Shown piece by piece: positions 1 through 6,098 of a DNA stretch of 46,181 nucleotides (positions are counted from its first letter, which is position 1; each line of letters opens with the position of its first letter). Location of the stretch: IMG/VR virus record IMGVR_UViG_3300023219_000039, positions 1 to 46,181 of that record. One strand, given 5' to 3'. A program made the position numbers and the translations under genes. Under the pieces are notes generated by a model. That model saw only the letters and a list, made by a program, of their open reading frames with translations. It searched no databases and had not been told where the DNA came from. Source of the stretch: a virus.

Positions 1-11
1 GGAATAGACCA

Positions 12-167
12 ATGACATACGACGACGCAAGAGAAGAGATAGTTGACCGCGCCACAGCTATCACAGAGATAGAGTTGCACGGCCACTCGCCCAGGGACTT
101 CTTCGACGAGGTTGGGGACAAGCCCGAGTATCTGGGCGCTACCGTTCTTGATTGGTTGGGGTATTAG
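12..167 (+). CDS. Small hypothetical protein, 51 aa
   Basis: Not recognised. The ATG at 12 opens a 51-residue acidic protein (starts MTYDDAREEI, ends VLDWLGY) running to TAG at 165-167. The next gene starts two bases later, so the pair looks like the start of a run of tiny early genes. The ribosome binding site is weak (GGAATAGA at the very edge of the window), so the start is uncertain and a longer upstream form cannot be excluded. Confidence 0.5.
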   Translation: MTYDDAREEIVDRATAITEIELHGHSPRDFFDEVGDKPEYLGATVLDWLGY

Positions 168-169
168 AC

Positions 170-346
170 ATGGAACTGTTTGATTTATACGTGTATGACT
201 GTATCGCCGAGAAGGAGACAGTCTTGAAAAACAACCTCACCGAAGCAGAAGTCAAAGTTGAGGGTGACAAGTGGTGGGAGTCGGATGCGACGTCGCCGAG
301 GCTTTCGTTGGTATCCAGGTCAGTAAATGATAGAGGTAGATCATGA
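170..346 (+). CDS. Small hypothetical protein, 58 aa
   Basis: Not recognised. I prefer the ATG at 170 (MELFDLYVYD) over the in-frame codon at 152, because it follows directly after the preceding stop. The protein is polar and mixed-charge with no visible motif. Its TGA overlaps the ATG of the next gene (ATGA at 343-346), indicating translational coupling. Confidence 0.45.
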   Translation: MELFDLYVYDCIAEKETVLKNNLTEAEVKVEGDKWWESDATSPRLSLVSRSVNDRGRS

Positions 347-459
347 AACCAGCAACCGTATCTAGCATCGTGCTTGCTGCCCTAGTAGGCTCTATTGCAA
401 TGCACGTCTTGACAGTGCTATACAAGTATGTAACAGTAGCGCTTACGCTACCAGTATAG
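343..459 (+). CDS. 38-aa single-span membrane peptide
   Basis: A short ORF starting in an ATGA overlap. After MKPATVSS it is almost entirely hydrophobic (IVLAALVGSIAMHVLTVLYK), consistent with one membrane-spanning helix, and a second apolar stretch ends the protein. Function unknown. Small inner-membrane peptides are common among early phage genes. The coupling and composition support it as real, but no family is recognised. Confidence 0.45.
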   Translation: MKPATVSSIVLAALVGSIAMHVLTVLYKYVTVALTLPV

Positions 460-470
460 AGGGACAGACC

Positions 471-698
471 ATGACTGTATACTGTGAAATATGCGGGGAA
501 ACCGAACAGCAGGTCCGCACACAAGAAGTAGGCTATTGCGATGAATGCTTTAAGGTGGCCTTTCGCGAACAGACCAAACATTTCTTTTGGGCCGAGCCAT
601 GCGCCGAGCCTATCTATGACGCCACTGGCTTGTGCTTGGTATGCGTTGAGCCACGGGGTACAGAGCACGACCACGGTAGGCTATCATTGGACAGTTAA
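471..698 (+). CDS. Small Cys-rich (zinc-binding) protein, 75 aa
   Basis: Residues 5-8 (CEIC) and 23-26 (CDEC) form two CxxC knuckles typical of a small zinc ribbon, with a third CxxC (CLVC) near residues 55-58. The protein also has several histidines near its end. Function unknown; such proteins in phages often bind nucleic acid or another protein. A 73-aa ORF in another frame (541-762) overlaps it and is judged a shadow. Confidence 0.55.
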   Translation: MTVYCEICGETEQQVRTQEVGYCDECFKVAFREQTKHFFWAEPCAEPIYDATGLCLVCVEPRGTEHDHGRLSLDS

Positions 699-803
699 AC
701 AATTAGTTCTTGACACGCCTCGTGTGACGTGCGAGGGTATAGATCAATCTATCAAAGATTAATCAGTACGGACAAGCAACCAACCACATTAGAAGGACTA
801 GCT
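699..803 (+). promoter_or_regulatory. Short intergenic gap with possible promoter
   Basis: A 105-base gap. It contains a perfect TTGACA at 710-715, but the best -10-like sequence (TATAGA, 738-743) lies 22 bases downstream, which is too far for a standard sigma-70 promoter. AGAAGGA just before 804 is a good ribosome binding site for the next gene. A promoter serving the downstream run is possible but weakly supported. Confidence 0.2.
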
Positions 804-965
804 ATGAAGAGAAAGACCATTATAGCAGGGCTAAAGCTGACGATTAGTGACCTTACCGCTGCTCTAAACCTACTTAAGACAGGTGGTAGAGGTGTGGGGG
901 CCATGCAACTAGCATTGACTGACCTCAAAGCACTAGAGAAAGCAGCAAGAGAATTGGAGGACTGA
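804..965 (+). CDS. Small helical protein, 53 aa
   Basis: The ATG at 804 (MKRKTIIAGL) is chosen because AGAAGGA lies upstream; the longer frame from 729 lacks such a site. The sequence is rich in Leu, Ala and Lys with heptad-like spacing (residues 10-50), so it probably folds as one or two helices. Function unknown. The stop is two bases before the next start, whose ribosome binding site GGAGGA lies in this gene's end. Confidence 0.5.
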   Translation: MKRKTIIAGLKLTISDLTAALNLLKTGGRGVGAMQLALTDLKALEKAARELED

Positions 966-967
966 CT

Positions 968-1195
968 ATGTCACATTTCTACGGATCAATACCGACGAGC
1001 GCACGTAGCACCACACCTACAGCACGAGGCCACGCATCGACAGGCCTTGTTACTAACGCTGCATCCTGGAAGGGTGCCATTCAAGTGGAGCTACACGTTG
1101 ACGAAGAGGGCCGAGACTGTTATTGTGTTACACAGGTAGCACACCAAGGCCAAGGCCGGCTGCGCATCCTTGCCGAAGGCATACTAGGGGAATAG
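968..1195 (+). CDS. Small hypothetical protein, 75 aa (possible tail-motif family relative)
   Basis: The ATG at 968 follows TTGGAGGACTGACT, a strong ribosome binding site. The N-terminal half is Ser/Thr/Ala-rich and probably disordered, and the C-terminal half (IQVELHVDEEGRD) looks like beta strands. The end LRILAEGILGE faintly resembles the C-terminal tail of the small paralogous family that begins with the next gene. It may be a distant member, but I do not count it. Confidence 0.5.
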   Translation: MSHFYGSIPTSARSTTPTARGHASTGLVTNAASWKGAIQVELHVDEEGRDCYCVTQVAHQGQGRLRILAEGILGE

Positions 1196-1198
1196 AGC

Positions 1199-1420
1199 AT
1201 GGCCAAAGCTAGCCCCTTTACAGTTGAGGCGTACTCTGCCGGAATGGCTGTGCTGTACCTTAACAAGTACCTAAGACACCCGACAGCCACAGAGTGTAGG
1301 TGCGTGTTAGCACAGCATCAAGTTGAGGGCGGGATAGAGTTTAAGATGGGTAACTTTGACAGCGTGAGGAACCCACCTATACACACGACGGCACTATTCC
1401 AACAGATATTTGGGGATTAA
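1199..1420 (+). CDS. Small tail-motif family protein (PFxxExYS subgroup), 73 aa
   Basis: First clear member of the family of tiny paralogues. Its N-terminus (SPFTVEAYSAGMAVLYL) matches the genes at 1634 and 3394, and more loosely the one at 1423. Its end (TTALFQQIFGD) fits the family tail, hydrophobic-xx-LL-xx-[VI]F. GGGGAA lies nine bases before the ATG. Function unknown. No signal peptide or membrane segment is visible, so it is expected in the cytoplasm. Confidence 0.6.
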   Translation: MAKASPFTVEAYSAGMAVLYLNKYLRHPTATECRCVLAQHQVEGGIEFKMGNFDSVRNPPIHTTALFQQIFGD

Positions 1421-1422
1421 CC

Positions 1423-1629
1423 GTGGCTAAACAAAGGCCCTTTGATGTGGACATACGTATAGAAGAGCAGAGTTCTATTGACCTAGTTCTAAAGAAGCAA
1501 CACGCCGTTTACCTCATGCCAAATAGAGCCCAAGTCTTAAATATATTTGAGCACAGGCTACCAGTGGGAACAAAGCAACTAGCGTGCAACCTACAAGCTC
1601 TGCTCGATGCCAGCTTAGGAAAGGAGTAA
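1423..1629 (+). CDS. Small tail-motif family protein, 68 aa, GTG start
   Basis: Starts with GTG at 1423, two bases after the preceding stop, with GGGGA seven bases upstream. The N-terminus RPFDVDIRIE and the later VYL segment align loosely with its neighbours at 1199 and 1634. The tail CNLQALLDASLGKE keeps the hydrophobic spacing but has lost the terminal VF. Function unknown. It looks like a diverged tandem copy in a three-gene run. Confidence 0.5.
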   Translation: MAKQRPFDVDIRIEEQSSIDLVLKKQHAVYLMPNRAQVLNIFEHRLPVGTKQLACNLQALLDASLGKE

Positions 1630-1633
1630 CACA

Positions 1634-1849
1634 GTGCCCGCACCTAAACCATTTGACATTGAGCCTTATTCATCGCGTCTAGCCATGCTATATCTAAGGC
1701 TTGGCACGGACCCGCACGCTCGCGTGGACTGTGTTCTTTACCATACGCCAGGGGGCGGAGTTACCCGCTTCTGCACCCACTCTTATGACGGCATGGACAG
1801 GCGGGCAACGAACATATTGACCCTGCTTAACGAGGTAGTAAGCACATGA
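1634..1849 (+). CDS. Small tail-motif family protein (PFxxExYS subgroup), 71 aa, GTG start
   Basis: The GTG at 1634 has AAGGAG eight bases upstream, inside the end of the previous gene. KPFDIEPYSSRLAMLYL is close to the gene at 1199 (SPFTVEAYSAGMAVLYL), and the tail is TNILTLLNEVVST. The middle holds a beta-like VDCVLYH segment shared in pattern with 1199 (CRCVLAQH). The stop overlaps the next start as ATGA. Function unknown. Confidence 0.6.
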   Translation: MPAPKPFDIEPYSSRLAMLYLRLGTDPHARVDCVLYHTPGGGVTRFCTHSYDGMDRRATNILTLLNEVVST

Positions 1850-2013
1850 CAGCACCTATCATCATGGGCGAGCGTATCGCCAGCCAAGAACTGCTTGAGA
1901 CTGTTCAATACTTGAACGAGGCAGTCTTACGTAACAGCAATGAGCGGGGCGCCGTGCTTAGGTGCGCACGCTTACGCCTGGATAGATTAGAAGAGGAGAT
2001 GATAGATGCATAG
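1846..2013 (+). CDS. Small helical hypothetical protein, 55 aa
   Basis: Begins in an ATGA overlap with the preceding gene and ends overlapping the next start by eight bases. The sequence is strongly helical (ELLETVQYLNEAVLRNSNE, then RLRLDRLEEE), suggesting a helical hairpin. No family is recognised. Tight overlaps on both sides support it as expressed. Confidence 0.5.
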   Translation: MTAPIIMGERIASQELLETVQYLNEAVLRNSNERGAVLRCARLRLDRLEEEMIDA

Positions 2014-2245
2014 ATGCGGACATTGCAAAGAGGATTACAATAAGCATGGCTATCCTTTCACGTGCCTAGGCCCTAACTTGCTGGAATACTACGGGAAGAA
2101 CCAACCACCCGACCAGCAAGAGGATGACTGGCCGGATCCACGCATGATATGTCGCACATGCGGCAATAAATACAGCCCCACCTATGACAGGGATCACGCC
2201 TTGGTGTTGTGGCCGGAGGAAGACTGTTGCCCGATGTGCATATGA
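2006..2245 (+). CDS. Zinc-ribbon protein, 79 aa
   Basis: Contains paired metal-binding knuckles: CGHC at residues 4-7, CRTC at about 49-52, and a terminal CCPMC. This is consistent with one or two zinc ribbons. AGAGGAGAT lies upstream of the ATG in the previous gene. Zinc ribbons of this size in phages are usually nucleic-acid or protein adaptors. The exact role is unknown. Confidence 0.55.
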   Translation: MHRCGHCKEDYNKHGYPFTCLGPNLLEYYGKNQPPDQQEDDWPDPRMICRTCGNKYSPTYDRDHALVLWPEEDCCPMCI

Positions 2246-2260
2246 AAAAGGAGTAGGACT

Positions 2261-2473
2261 ATGAAAACCACAGTAGGACAGCTAAGAGCTGCCTTGTACG
2301 GGCTACCTGACGACCTACCAGTACAGTTTGATCCAATCACCGAGGCTTGGCTGGGCACCATGAAACCTATGCGAGCAAAAGAGTTTTGTTTCTATGATGG
2401 GAACGGAAACTTGACACAACCTGACGGCGAGGGCGCCGAGTTACACATATATCTGTATGAGGACAGACGTTGA
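2261..2473 (+). CDS. Small conserved-type phage protein, 70 aa
   Basis: Strong ribosome binding site AAGGAG before the ATG at 2261. The N-terminus (TVGQLRAALYGLPDDLPVQF) is of a kind often seen in small phage proteins: a short helix, then the strand-forming LPDDxPV segment. The rest is predicted beta, ending ELHIYLYEDRR. Function unknown. Its TGA overlaps a TTG start of a membrane peptide. Confidence 0.55.
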   Translation: MKTTVGQLRAALYGLPDDLPVQFDPITEAWLGTMKPMRAKEFCFYDGNGNLTQPDGEGAELHIYLYEDRR

Positions 2474-2541
2474 CCCCAGGTCTAGCAACACTGATACTGG
2501 TGGTCCTTGTTCTGCTATTCATGTATGATGGACCACGCTAA
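2470..2541 (+). CDS. 23-aa membrane peptide, TTG start
   Basis: TTG at 2470 overlaps the preceding TGA (TTGA). The encoded peptide is nearly all hydrophobic (GLATLILVVLVLLFMYDG), a single membrane span with a short polar end. Very short, so coding status is uncertain. The neighbouring gene at 2557 has the same character, which favours a pair of small membrane peptides. Confidence 0.3.
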   Translation: MTPGLATLILVVLVLLFMYDGPR

Positions 2542-2556
2542 CAGAAAGGTAACAAC

Positions 2557-2637
2557 ATGCTCTTGCTCTTATTCTTGACACTGGCCGCACTTGTCTATAC
2601 CGTGGCTAGTCTAATCAAATACCTATCGGGAGAATAA
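2557..2637 (+). CDS. 26-aa membrane peptide
   Basis: ATG at 2557 after GAAAGG. The product is one hydrophobic helix (LLLLFLTLAALVYTVASLIK) with a polar C-terminus. Function unknown. The following gene starts after GGGAGAATAAC, using this gene's last codons as its ribosome binding site. Confidence 0.4.
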   Translation: MLLLLFLTLAALVYTVASLIKYLSGE

Positions 2638-2638
2638 C

Positions 2639-3004
2639 ATGAACATTCAAATCAACCTGCCCAGGCATTTCTCTAACGGGGATGAGGTGCCCTACAAATA
2701 TCTTGACCGGCTCATTGCTAGCGTCGTGGCTGCCACTGGTAGGGTGTCCGTCATTGAGGCACGGAGTACAGCAATTAGCGGTAAGACCTTCATCAGTGAG
2801 CCTGTGCTGCTAATACAGGCCACCTATAACCTATCTGCACCAAAGGACTGGACCCCGCTGTTTAACAAGGTCAGACACATAGCGACGGTAGCGGCTGGCG
2901 TACTCAAGCAAGAGAATGTGTATCTACTCTTCGACGGTCTACATTATCTTGTCGAACAAGACGATGCTGTCCGTGCTGACGTGCGAGCTATCGTCAATGG
3001 ATAG
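2639..3004 (+). CDS. Hypothetical protein, 121 aa
   Basis: Soluble mixed alpha/beta protein starting MNIQINLPRHF, with ribosome binding site GGGAG. Strand-like segments (PVLLIQATYNL, NVYLLFDGLHYLV) alternate with helices. No motif or family is recognised. It overlaps the next start by eight bases, so it is part of the same coupled run of early genes. Confidence 0.55.
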   Translation: MNIQINLPRHFSNGDEVPYKYLDRLIASVVAATGRVSVIEARSTAISGKTFISEPVLLIQATYNLSAPKDWTPLFNKVRHIATVAAGVLKQENVYLLFDGLHYLVEQDDAVRADVRAIVNG

Positions 3005-3200
3005 GGCGCGCCGCATAGTCGTTGACGTGTGGGGAGGGGAACAAAATGCCGAACACGTGGCCCGCTACGTCACCACACCTGAACAAGCCTTGTTGCTGGC
3101 GTACATGGAGGTGAAGAGTGGCTTCATCATAAGCATGGCAGCAAGCATAGCCGATGAGAGGCTCGCTAGCTTTGACAAGCGGGCTGGCACTAGACACTGA
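2997..3200 (+). CDS. Small hypothetical protein, 67 aa
   Basis: I choose the ATG at 2997 (MDRARRIVVDVWGG) over the in-frame 2916 because it overlaps the preceding stop by only a few bases. The product looks like a strand followed by two helices (TTPEQALLLAYMEV). Function unknown. Confidence 0.45.
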   Translation: MDRARRIVVDVWGGEQNAEHVARYVTTPEQALLLAYMEVKSGFIISMAASIADERLASFDKRAGTRH

Positions 3201-3211
3201 AAGGAAAGACA

Positions 3212-3397
3212 ATGGAATTATTGCATACATTATTCTTACCTGTCGCTGTACTCGTCATGGCTATCATGGCCTATCGTGACAGGGTAGAGAGTGATCGCCG
3301 GCACATGGCAACCATAACCCTGCTCACTGCACACAATGAGGTGTTGCTGCATCTGAGTGAGGGTAAGGCACCAGGACAGCGGACCACTAAGACGTGA
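3212..3397 (+). CDS. Small membrane-anchored protein, 61 aa
   Basis: Strong upstream site (AAAGGAAAGACA then ATG). Residues 3-20 (LLHTLFLPVAVLVMAIMA) form one membrane segment, followed by a charged, probably cytoplasmic helix and a basic end. Function unknown. The stop overlaps the next gene's start codons (GTGATG). Confidence 0.5.
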   Translation: MELLHTLFLPVAVLVMAIMAYRDRVESDRRHMATITLLTAHNEVLLHLSEGKAPGQRTTKT

Positions 3398-3612
3398 TGA
3401 GTAGTAGTCCAGCACAGCCCCTTTGGATAGAACCTTCCAGCCCTACGTTTGCTTTGCTATATCTGTGTAAAGCACCAAGGGAAGCACAGGTTAGGTGTGT
3501 ATTTGTCGCAGACATGGAGCCAAAGAGCTTCAGTCTTGGTGAGTTCAAATCTATGGATGGTCCAGGCATATGCTTAGCTGACACCTTGCAGCAGGTGTTC
3601 GAAGAATGTTAA
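3394..3612 (+). CDS. Small tail-motif family protein (PFxxExYS subgroup), 72 aa
   Basis: Starts at GTG 3394 or, more simply, ATG 3397. QPLWIEPSSPTFALLYL matches the genes at 1199 and 1634, and the segment QVRCVFVADM matches their CVL strand. The tail is LADTLQQVFEEC. The codons for QQVF read CAGCAGGTGTTC and supply AGGTG as ribosome binding site for the next gene. Function unknown. Confidence 0.6.
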   Translation: MMSSSPAQPLWIEPSSPTFALLYLCKAPREAQVRCVFVADMEPKSFSLGEFKSMDGPGICLADTLQQVFEEC

Positions 3613-3773
3613 AGGTACTAGCAGAGGAGACTTGGGTACAGCTATGCCTAGTAGAAGCTGGTAACACTACAGCATGGATAGTTTGCATGCCAGGTAATGT
3701 ACACTGGTGCCACTTCGTAGACTTAGACGAAATATGCCTGTATCGTCAACTAGATAACATATTTAACGAGTAA
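3606..3773 (+). CDS. Small tail-motif family protein, 55 aa
   Basis: The ATG at 3606 lies within the end of the preceding gene. The short protein (MLKVLAEETWVQLCLVEAG) is beta-rich with five cysteines, four tryptophans and an HWCHF segment. It ends LYRQLDNIFNE, which fits the family tail (hxxLxxIF). Base composition is more AT-rich than the neighbours. Function unknown. Confidence 0.5.
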   Translation: MLKVLAEETWVQLCLVEAGNTTAWIVCMPGNVHWCHFVDLDEICLYRQLDNIFNE

Positions 3774-3855
3774 TTGCATTACTCTTAGTGTTTAATCTAA
3801 TCAAAAAGTATAAACTAACATATTTTGAACCAAAAGTCAAGCAGAAAGTTACATC
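3774..3855 (+). promoter_or_regulatory. AT-rich gap, possible promoter region
   Basis: An 82-base gap, one of the few breaks in the otherwise overlapping rightward block, and clearly more AT-rich than its surroundings. It holds TTGCAT at 3774-3779 and several AT-rich -10-like sequences, but none has convincing spacing. AGAAAGTTACATC precedes the next ATG. A promoter feeding the VWA/MoxR and replication genes is plausible, not shown. Confidence 0.25.
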
Positions 3856-4071
3856 ATGACAACATCAACAAAGATTTGTGCACCTGTAGGTACTGCTTGG
3901 CACGCTGGTAGAGGTAAGTATGGAGGTATGAGACTAACCTCCACACAAAGGATTGTCTTTATGTCAAGCTCCGACGACCGTATACGGTACAAACAGAGGT
4001 CCGACGACCCAGGCTCTGAGAATAAATGCTTGACAGACATAATAGAAATCTTTAATAAGGTAGTACTATGA
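3856..4071 (+). CDS. Small tail-motif family protein, 71 aa (tandem pair with next gene)
   Basis: Clear paralogue of the following gene. YGGMRLTSTQRIVF corresponds to IGGLRLTSETRLVH there, and a shared DPGS precedes the tail LTDIIEIFNKVVL. The C-terminal codons contain AATAAGGTAGTACT before the next ATG, serving as its ribosome binding site. Function unknown. No transmembrane or signal sequence. Confidence 0.6.
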   Translation: MTTSTKICAPVGTAWHAGRGKYGGMRLTSTQRIVFMSSSDDRIRYKQRSDDPGSENKCLTDIIEIFNKVVL

Positions 4072-4265
4072 CCCTAAACCCCGGAGACATATGGCCGCTA
4101 GGAGATACGCTTATCGGCGGGCTAAGATTAACTAGTGAAACTAGGCTTGTACATAATGAGCATTCTTTATATGGGTTCAGGTTAGAGCGCAGTGTCATCG
4201 ATCCGGGATCTAAAGGCAAGCCCGTAATAAATATCCTTGACATACTAGAGGAGCTTGTGTTATGA
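4068..4265 (+). CDS. Small tail-motif family protein, 65 aa (tandem pair with previous gene)
   Basis: Starts in an ATGA overlap. Shares GG[ML]RLTS, a central arginine-rich strand (FRLERS) and DPGS with the upstream gene, then the tail INILDILEELVL. This is the most obvious recent duplication in the family. GAGGAGC in the tail codons is the ribosome binding site for the gene at 4262. Function unknown. Confidence 0.6.
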   Translation: MTLNPGDIWPLGDTLIGGLRLTSETRLVHNEHSLYGFRLERSVIDPGSKGKPVINILDILEELVL

Positions 4266-4465
4266 AGAGAGAGAGAAGCGCAATATTTGATATAGAACAT
4301 GACAAGAATGTATATTTTGTATTGGCAGATATAGACAGTCATGGCAGGATACCACAAATTTGTTTAGACTCAGACAATAGAGATATAGAATATATATGTC
4401 TATCTGGTGCAGCAGCATATGTATGTAACACCAAACAAATGCTGAACGAAATTTTTGGAGGCTAG
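4262..4465 (+). CDS. Small tail-motif family protein, 67 aa, AT-rich
   Basis: Starts in an ATGA overlap (MKRERSAIFDIEHD). Predicted beta strands (VYFVLADI, IEYICLSG) are followed by the tail NTKQMLNEIFGG. Its sequence is visibly AT-rich compared with the VWA gene that follows, which may mean a different origin. GGAGG in the tail and stop region is the ribosome binding site of the next gene. Function unknown. Confidence 0.55.
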   Translation: MKRERSAIFDIEHDKNVYFVLADIDSHGRIPQICLDSDNRDIEYICLSGAAAYVCNTKQMLNEIFGG

Positions 4466-4467
4466 CT

Positions 4468-6087
4468 ATGACCGGAGTTAATCTACACTACCAAGCAGCC
4501 GAGACCTTTGCTCGTGCGATGGCAAGCAACGTCAACCTGACAGTACAGGTGGACGACACCATCACAACAGCAGCAACCGATGGCCGGCGCCTGCTTATCC
4601 GTCCTTATGAGCCTCACTGGCAGCCAGGGTCAGACATGGATCAGATATGGTACGGGTTGGTAGCACATGAGTGCTTCCATAACCTGGAGGAAAATAGAGC
4701 GGACCTTCACCTTGTCAACAAGGATGAACGGTTACAGAACCCACTGTTCCATGTGGTCCACAACGTAACCATTGACCACAACATTGAGCGTAGGGCTAAG
4801 GGCAGGTGGCAGGGTGCTGACATGTGGATACGACGCGCACGCACTACCTTCAATCAATTAGACCGGGCACCCGTGCCCAAGGACAAGGTTCAGAAGTCAG
4901 CTACCTGTAAGCTTATGGCTCTGTCTAAGCTGGACGCTGCGTGCCGCAATGAGTGGCAAGGCACAGCCTTGCTAGTGGAGCTAGATGAACAGTCCACCCC
5001 TTGGTACGATAAGATCAAACACTTGCGGGATGAGTACGAGGCAGTACGTACCGGAGGAAGGGCTAACCTGGACCTGAGCCAGAAGATATACGATCTACTT
5101 GAGCTGAAGGATGAACGTGACAAGTTGAGCGAGGAAGAGCAACGGGCGATAGCTGGTAGCATTGGTACTTTGGATGACCACACCGAAGAGGTGGAAGGCA
5201 AAAAAGTCAAAGGCCGAGACGAGGGTGCTGCCGGTAAGTTCATCGACGGTGAGGGCAACCTAAAGAACACAAAGGCAGAAGCTAACGCTAACCCTGAACC
5301 TGAGTTTCAAAAGACGGGATACAAACCACTAGCAATGACAATTACTAAGCCGAACGGACACGGCGAGTTCGTGTTGGATGGGCTATCAACTCTATCCAAG
5401 GCACTAGTCAAGCGCCTGCAAATATATTCGCGTAAGAAATTCGAGGGGGGTAAGAAACGAGGCAAGCTTAACAGGAAGAGACTGGTGCGAGCCGTATCCC
5501 AAGGTGATCAGCGTGTGTTCCGCCGTAAATACGAGGAGGTGATCAAAGACACAGCCGTACTCTTGTTGGTGGATTGTTCTGGCTCTATGCATGGCAACAA
5601 GTACCAGTACGCAGCAGCTAGTGCTCTGTCTCTCATTGATGTGTTAGACAAGAACCAAATCAGCGTTGGTGCTTATGGCTTCACATATAGTGGCGGGCCT
5701 GTGCATATAGTGTTCAAAGACTTCAATGACAGGGCTCACTTGTCTACTATAGACGGTAAGTTCAACGCCGCAAGCAGTAACCTAAGAGATAACAGCGACG
5801 GCGACAACGTGCTGCATTGTTATCAGATACTGAAAGCCCAACCACAGAAGCGAAAGGTTATGATCGTGCTGTCTGATGGTAGGCCTTGCGCACCTCCTAG
5901 TGGCTGCGGTAGGTGGGCAAAGGACGTGATAAAAAGTGTTGACAACGACAGGCAAGTTGAGCTATACGGTATAGGAATTTGCGACGAACACGTTGAGAAG
6001 CTGTACCGTAACGCTGCGGTGATCAACAACCCAAGAGATTTAGAGCCGGTGTTACTGAACCTGTTAGAAACCATAATCATTAATTGA
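4468..6087 (+). CDS. Metallopeptidase-like / VWA domain protein (CobT-like)
   Basis: 539 residues with strong ribosome binding site TTGGAGG. The N-terminal part carries a zincin-type HExxH motif (H67-E-C-F-H71), as in predicted metal-dependent peptidases of the DUF2201/VWA type. The C-terminal part is a von Willebrand A domain with the metal-binding MIDAS signature DxSxS (D369-C-S-G-S373) and a later VLSDGRP segment. A charged, probably flexible linker (residues about 210-280) joins them. It sits directly upstream of a MoxR-type ATPase, the partner such VWA proteins normally work with in a chaperone-like remodelling complex. N4-like and other phages have comparable pairs. The target in infection is unknown. 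Confidence 0.8.
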   Translation: MTGVNLHYQAAETFARAMASNVNLTVQVDDTITTAATDGRRLLIRPYEPHWQPGSDMDQIWYGLVAHECFHNLEENRADLHLVNKDERLQNPLFHVVHNVTIDHNIERRAKGRWQGADMWIRRARTTFNQLDRAPVPKDKVQKSATCKLMALSKLDAACRNEWQGTALLVELDEQSTPWYDKIKHLRDEYEAVRTGGRANLDLSQKIYDLLELKDERDKLSEEEQRAIAGSIGTLDDHTEEVEGKKVKGRDEGAAGKFIDGEGNLKNTKAEANANPEPEFQKTGYKPLAMTITKPNGHGEFVLDGLSTLSKALVKRLQIYSRKKFEGGKKRGKLNRKRLVRAVSQGDQRVFRRKYEEVIKDTAVLLLVDCSGSMHGNKYQYAAASALSLIDVLDKNQISVGAYGFTYSGGPVHIVFKDFNDRAHLSTIDGKFNAASSNLRDNSDGDNVLHCYQILKAQPQKRKVMIVLSDGRPCAPPSGCGRWAKDVIKSVDNDRQVELYGIGICDEHVEKLYRNAAVINNPRDLEPVLLNLLETIIIN

Positions 6088-6098
6088 GGAGAGAACCA

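Noticed and set aside
710-743. Strong sigma-70 promoter from TTGACA at 710
   Set aside because: The nearest -10-like hexamer is 22 bases away, well outside normal spacing, so it is listed only as a weak possibility.
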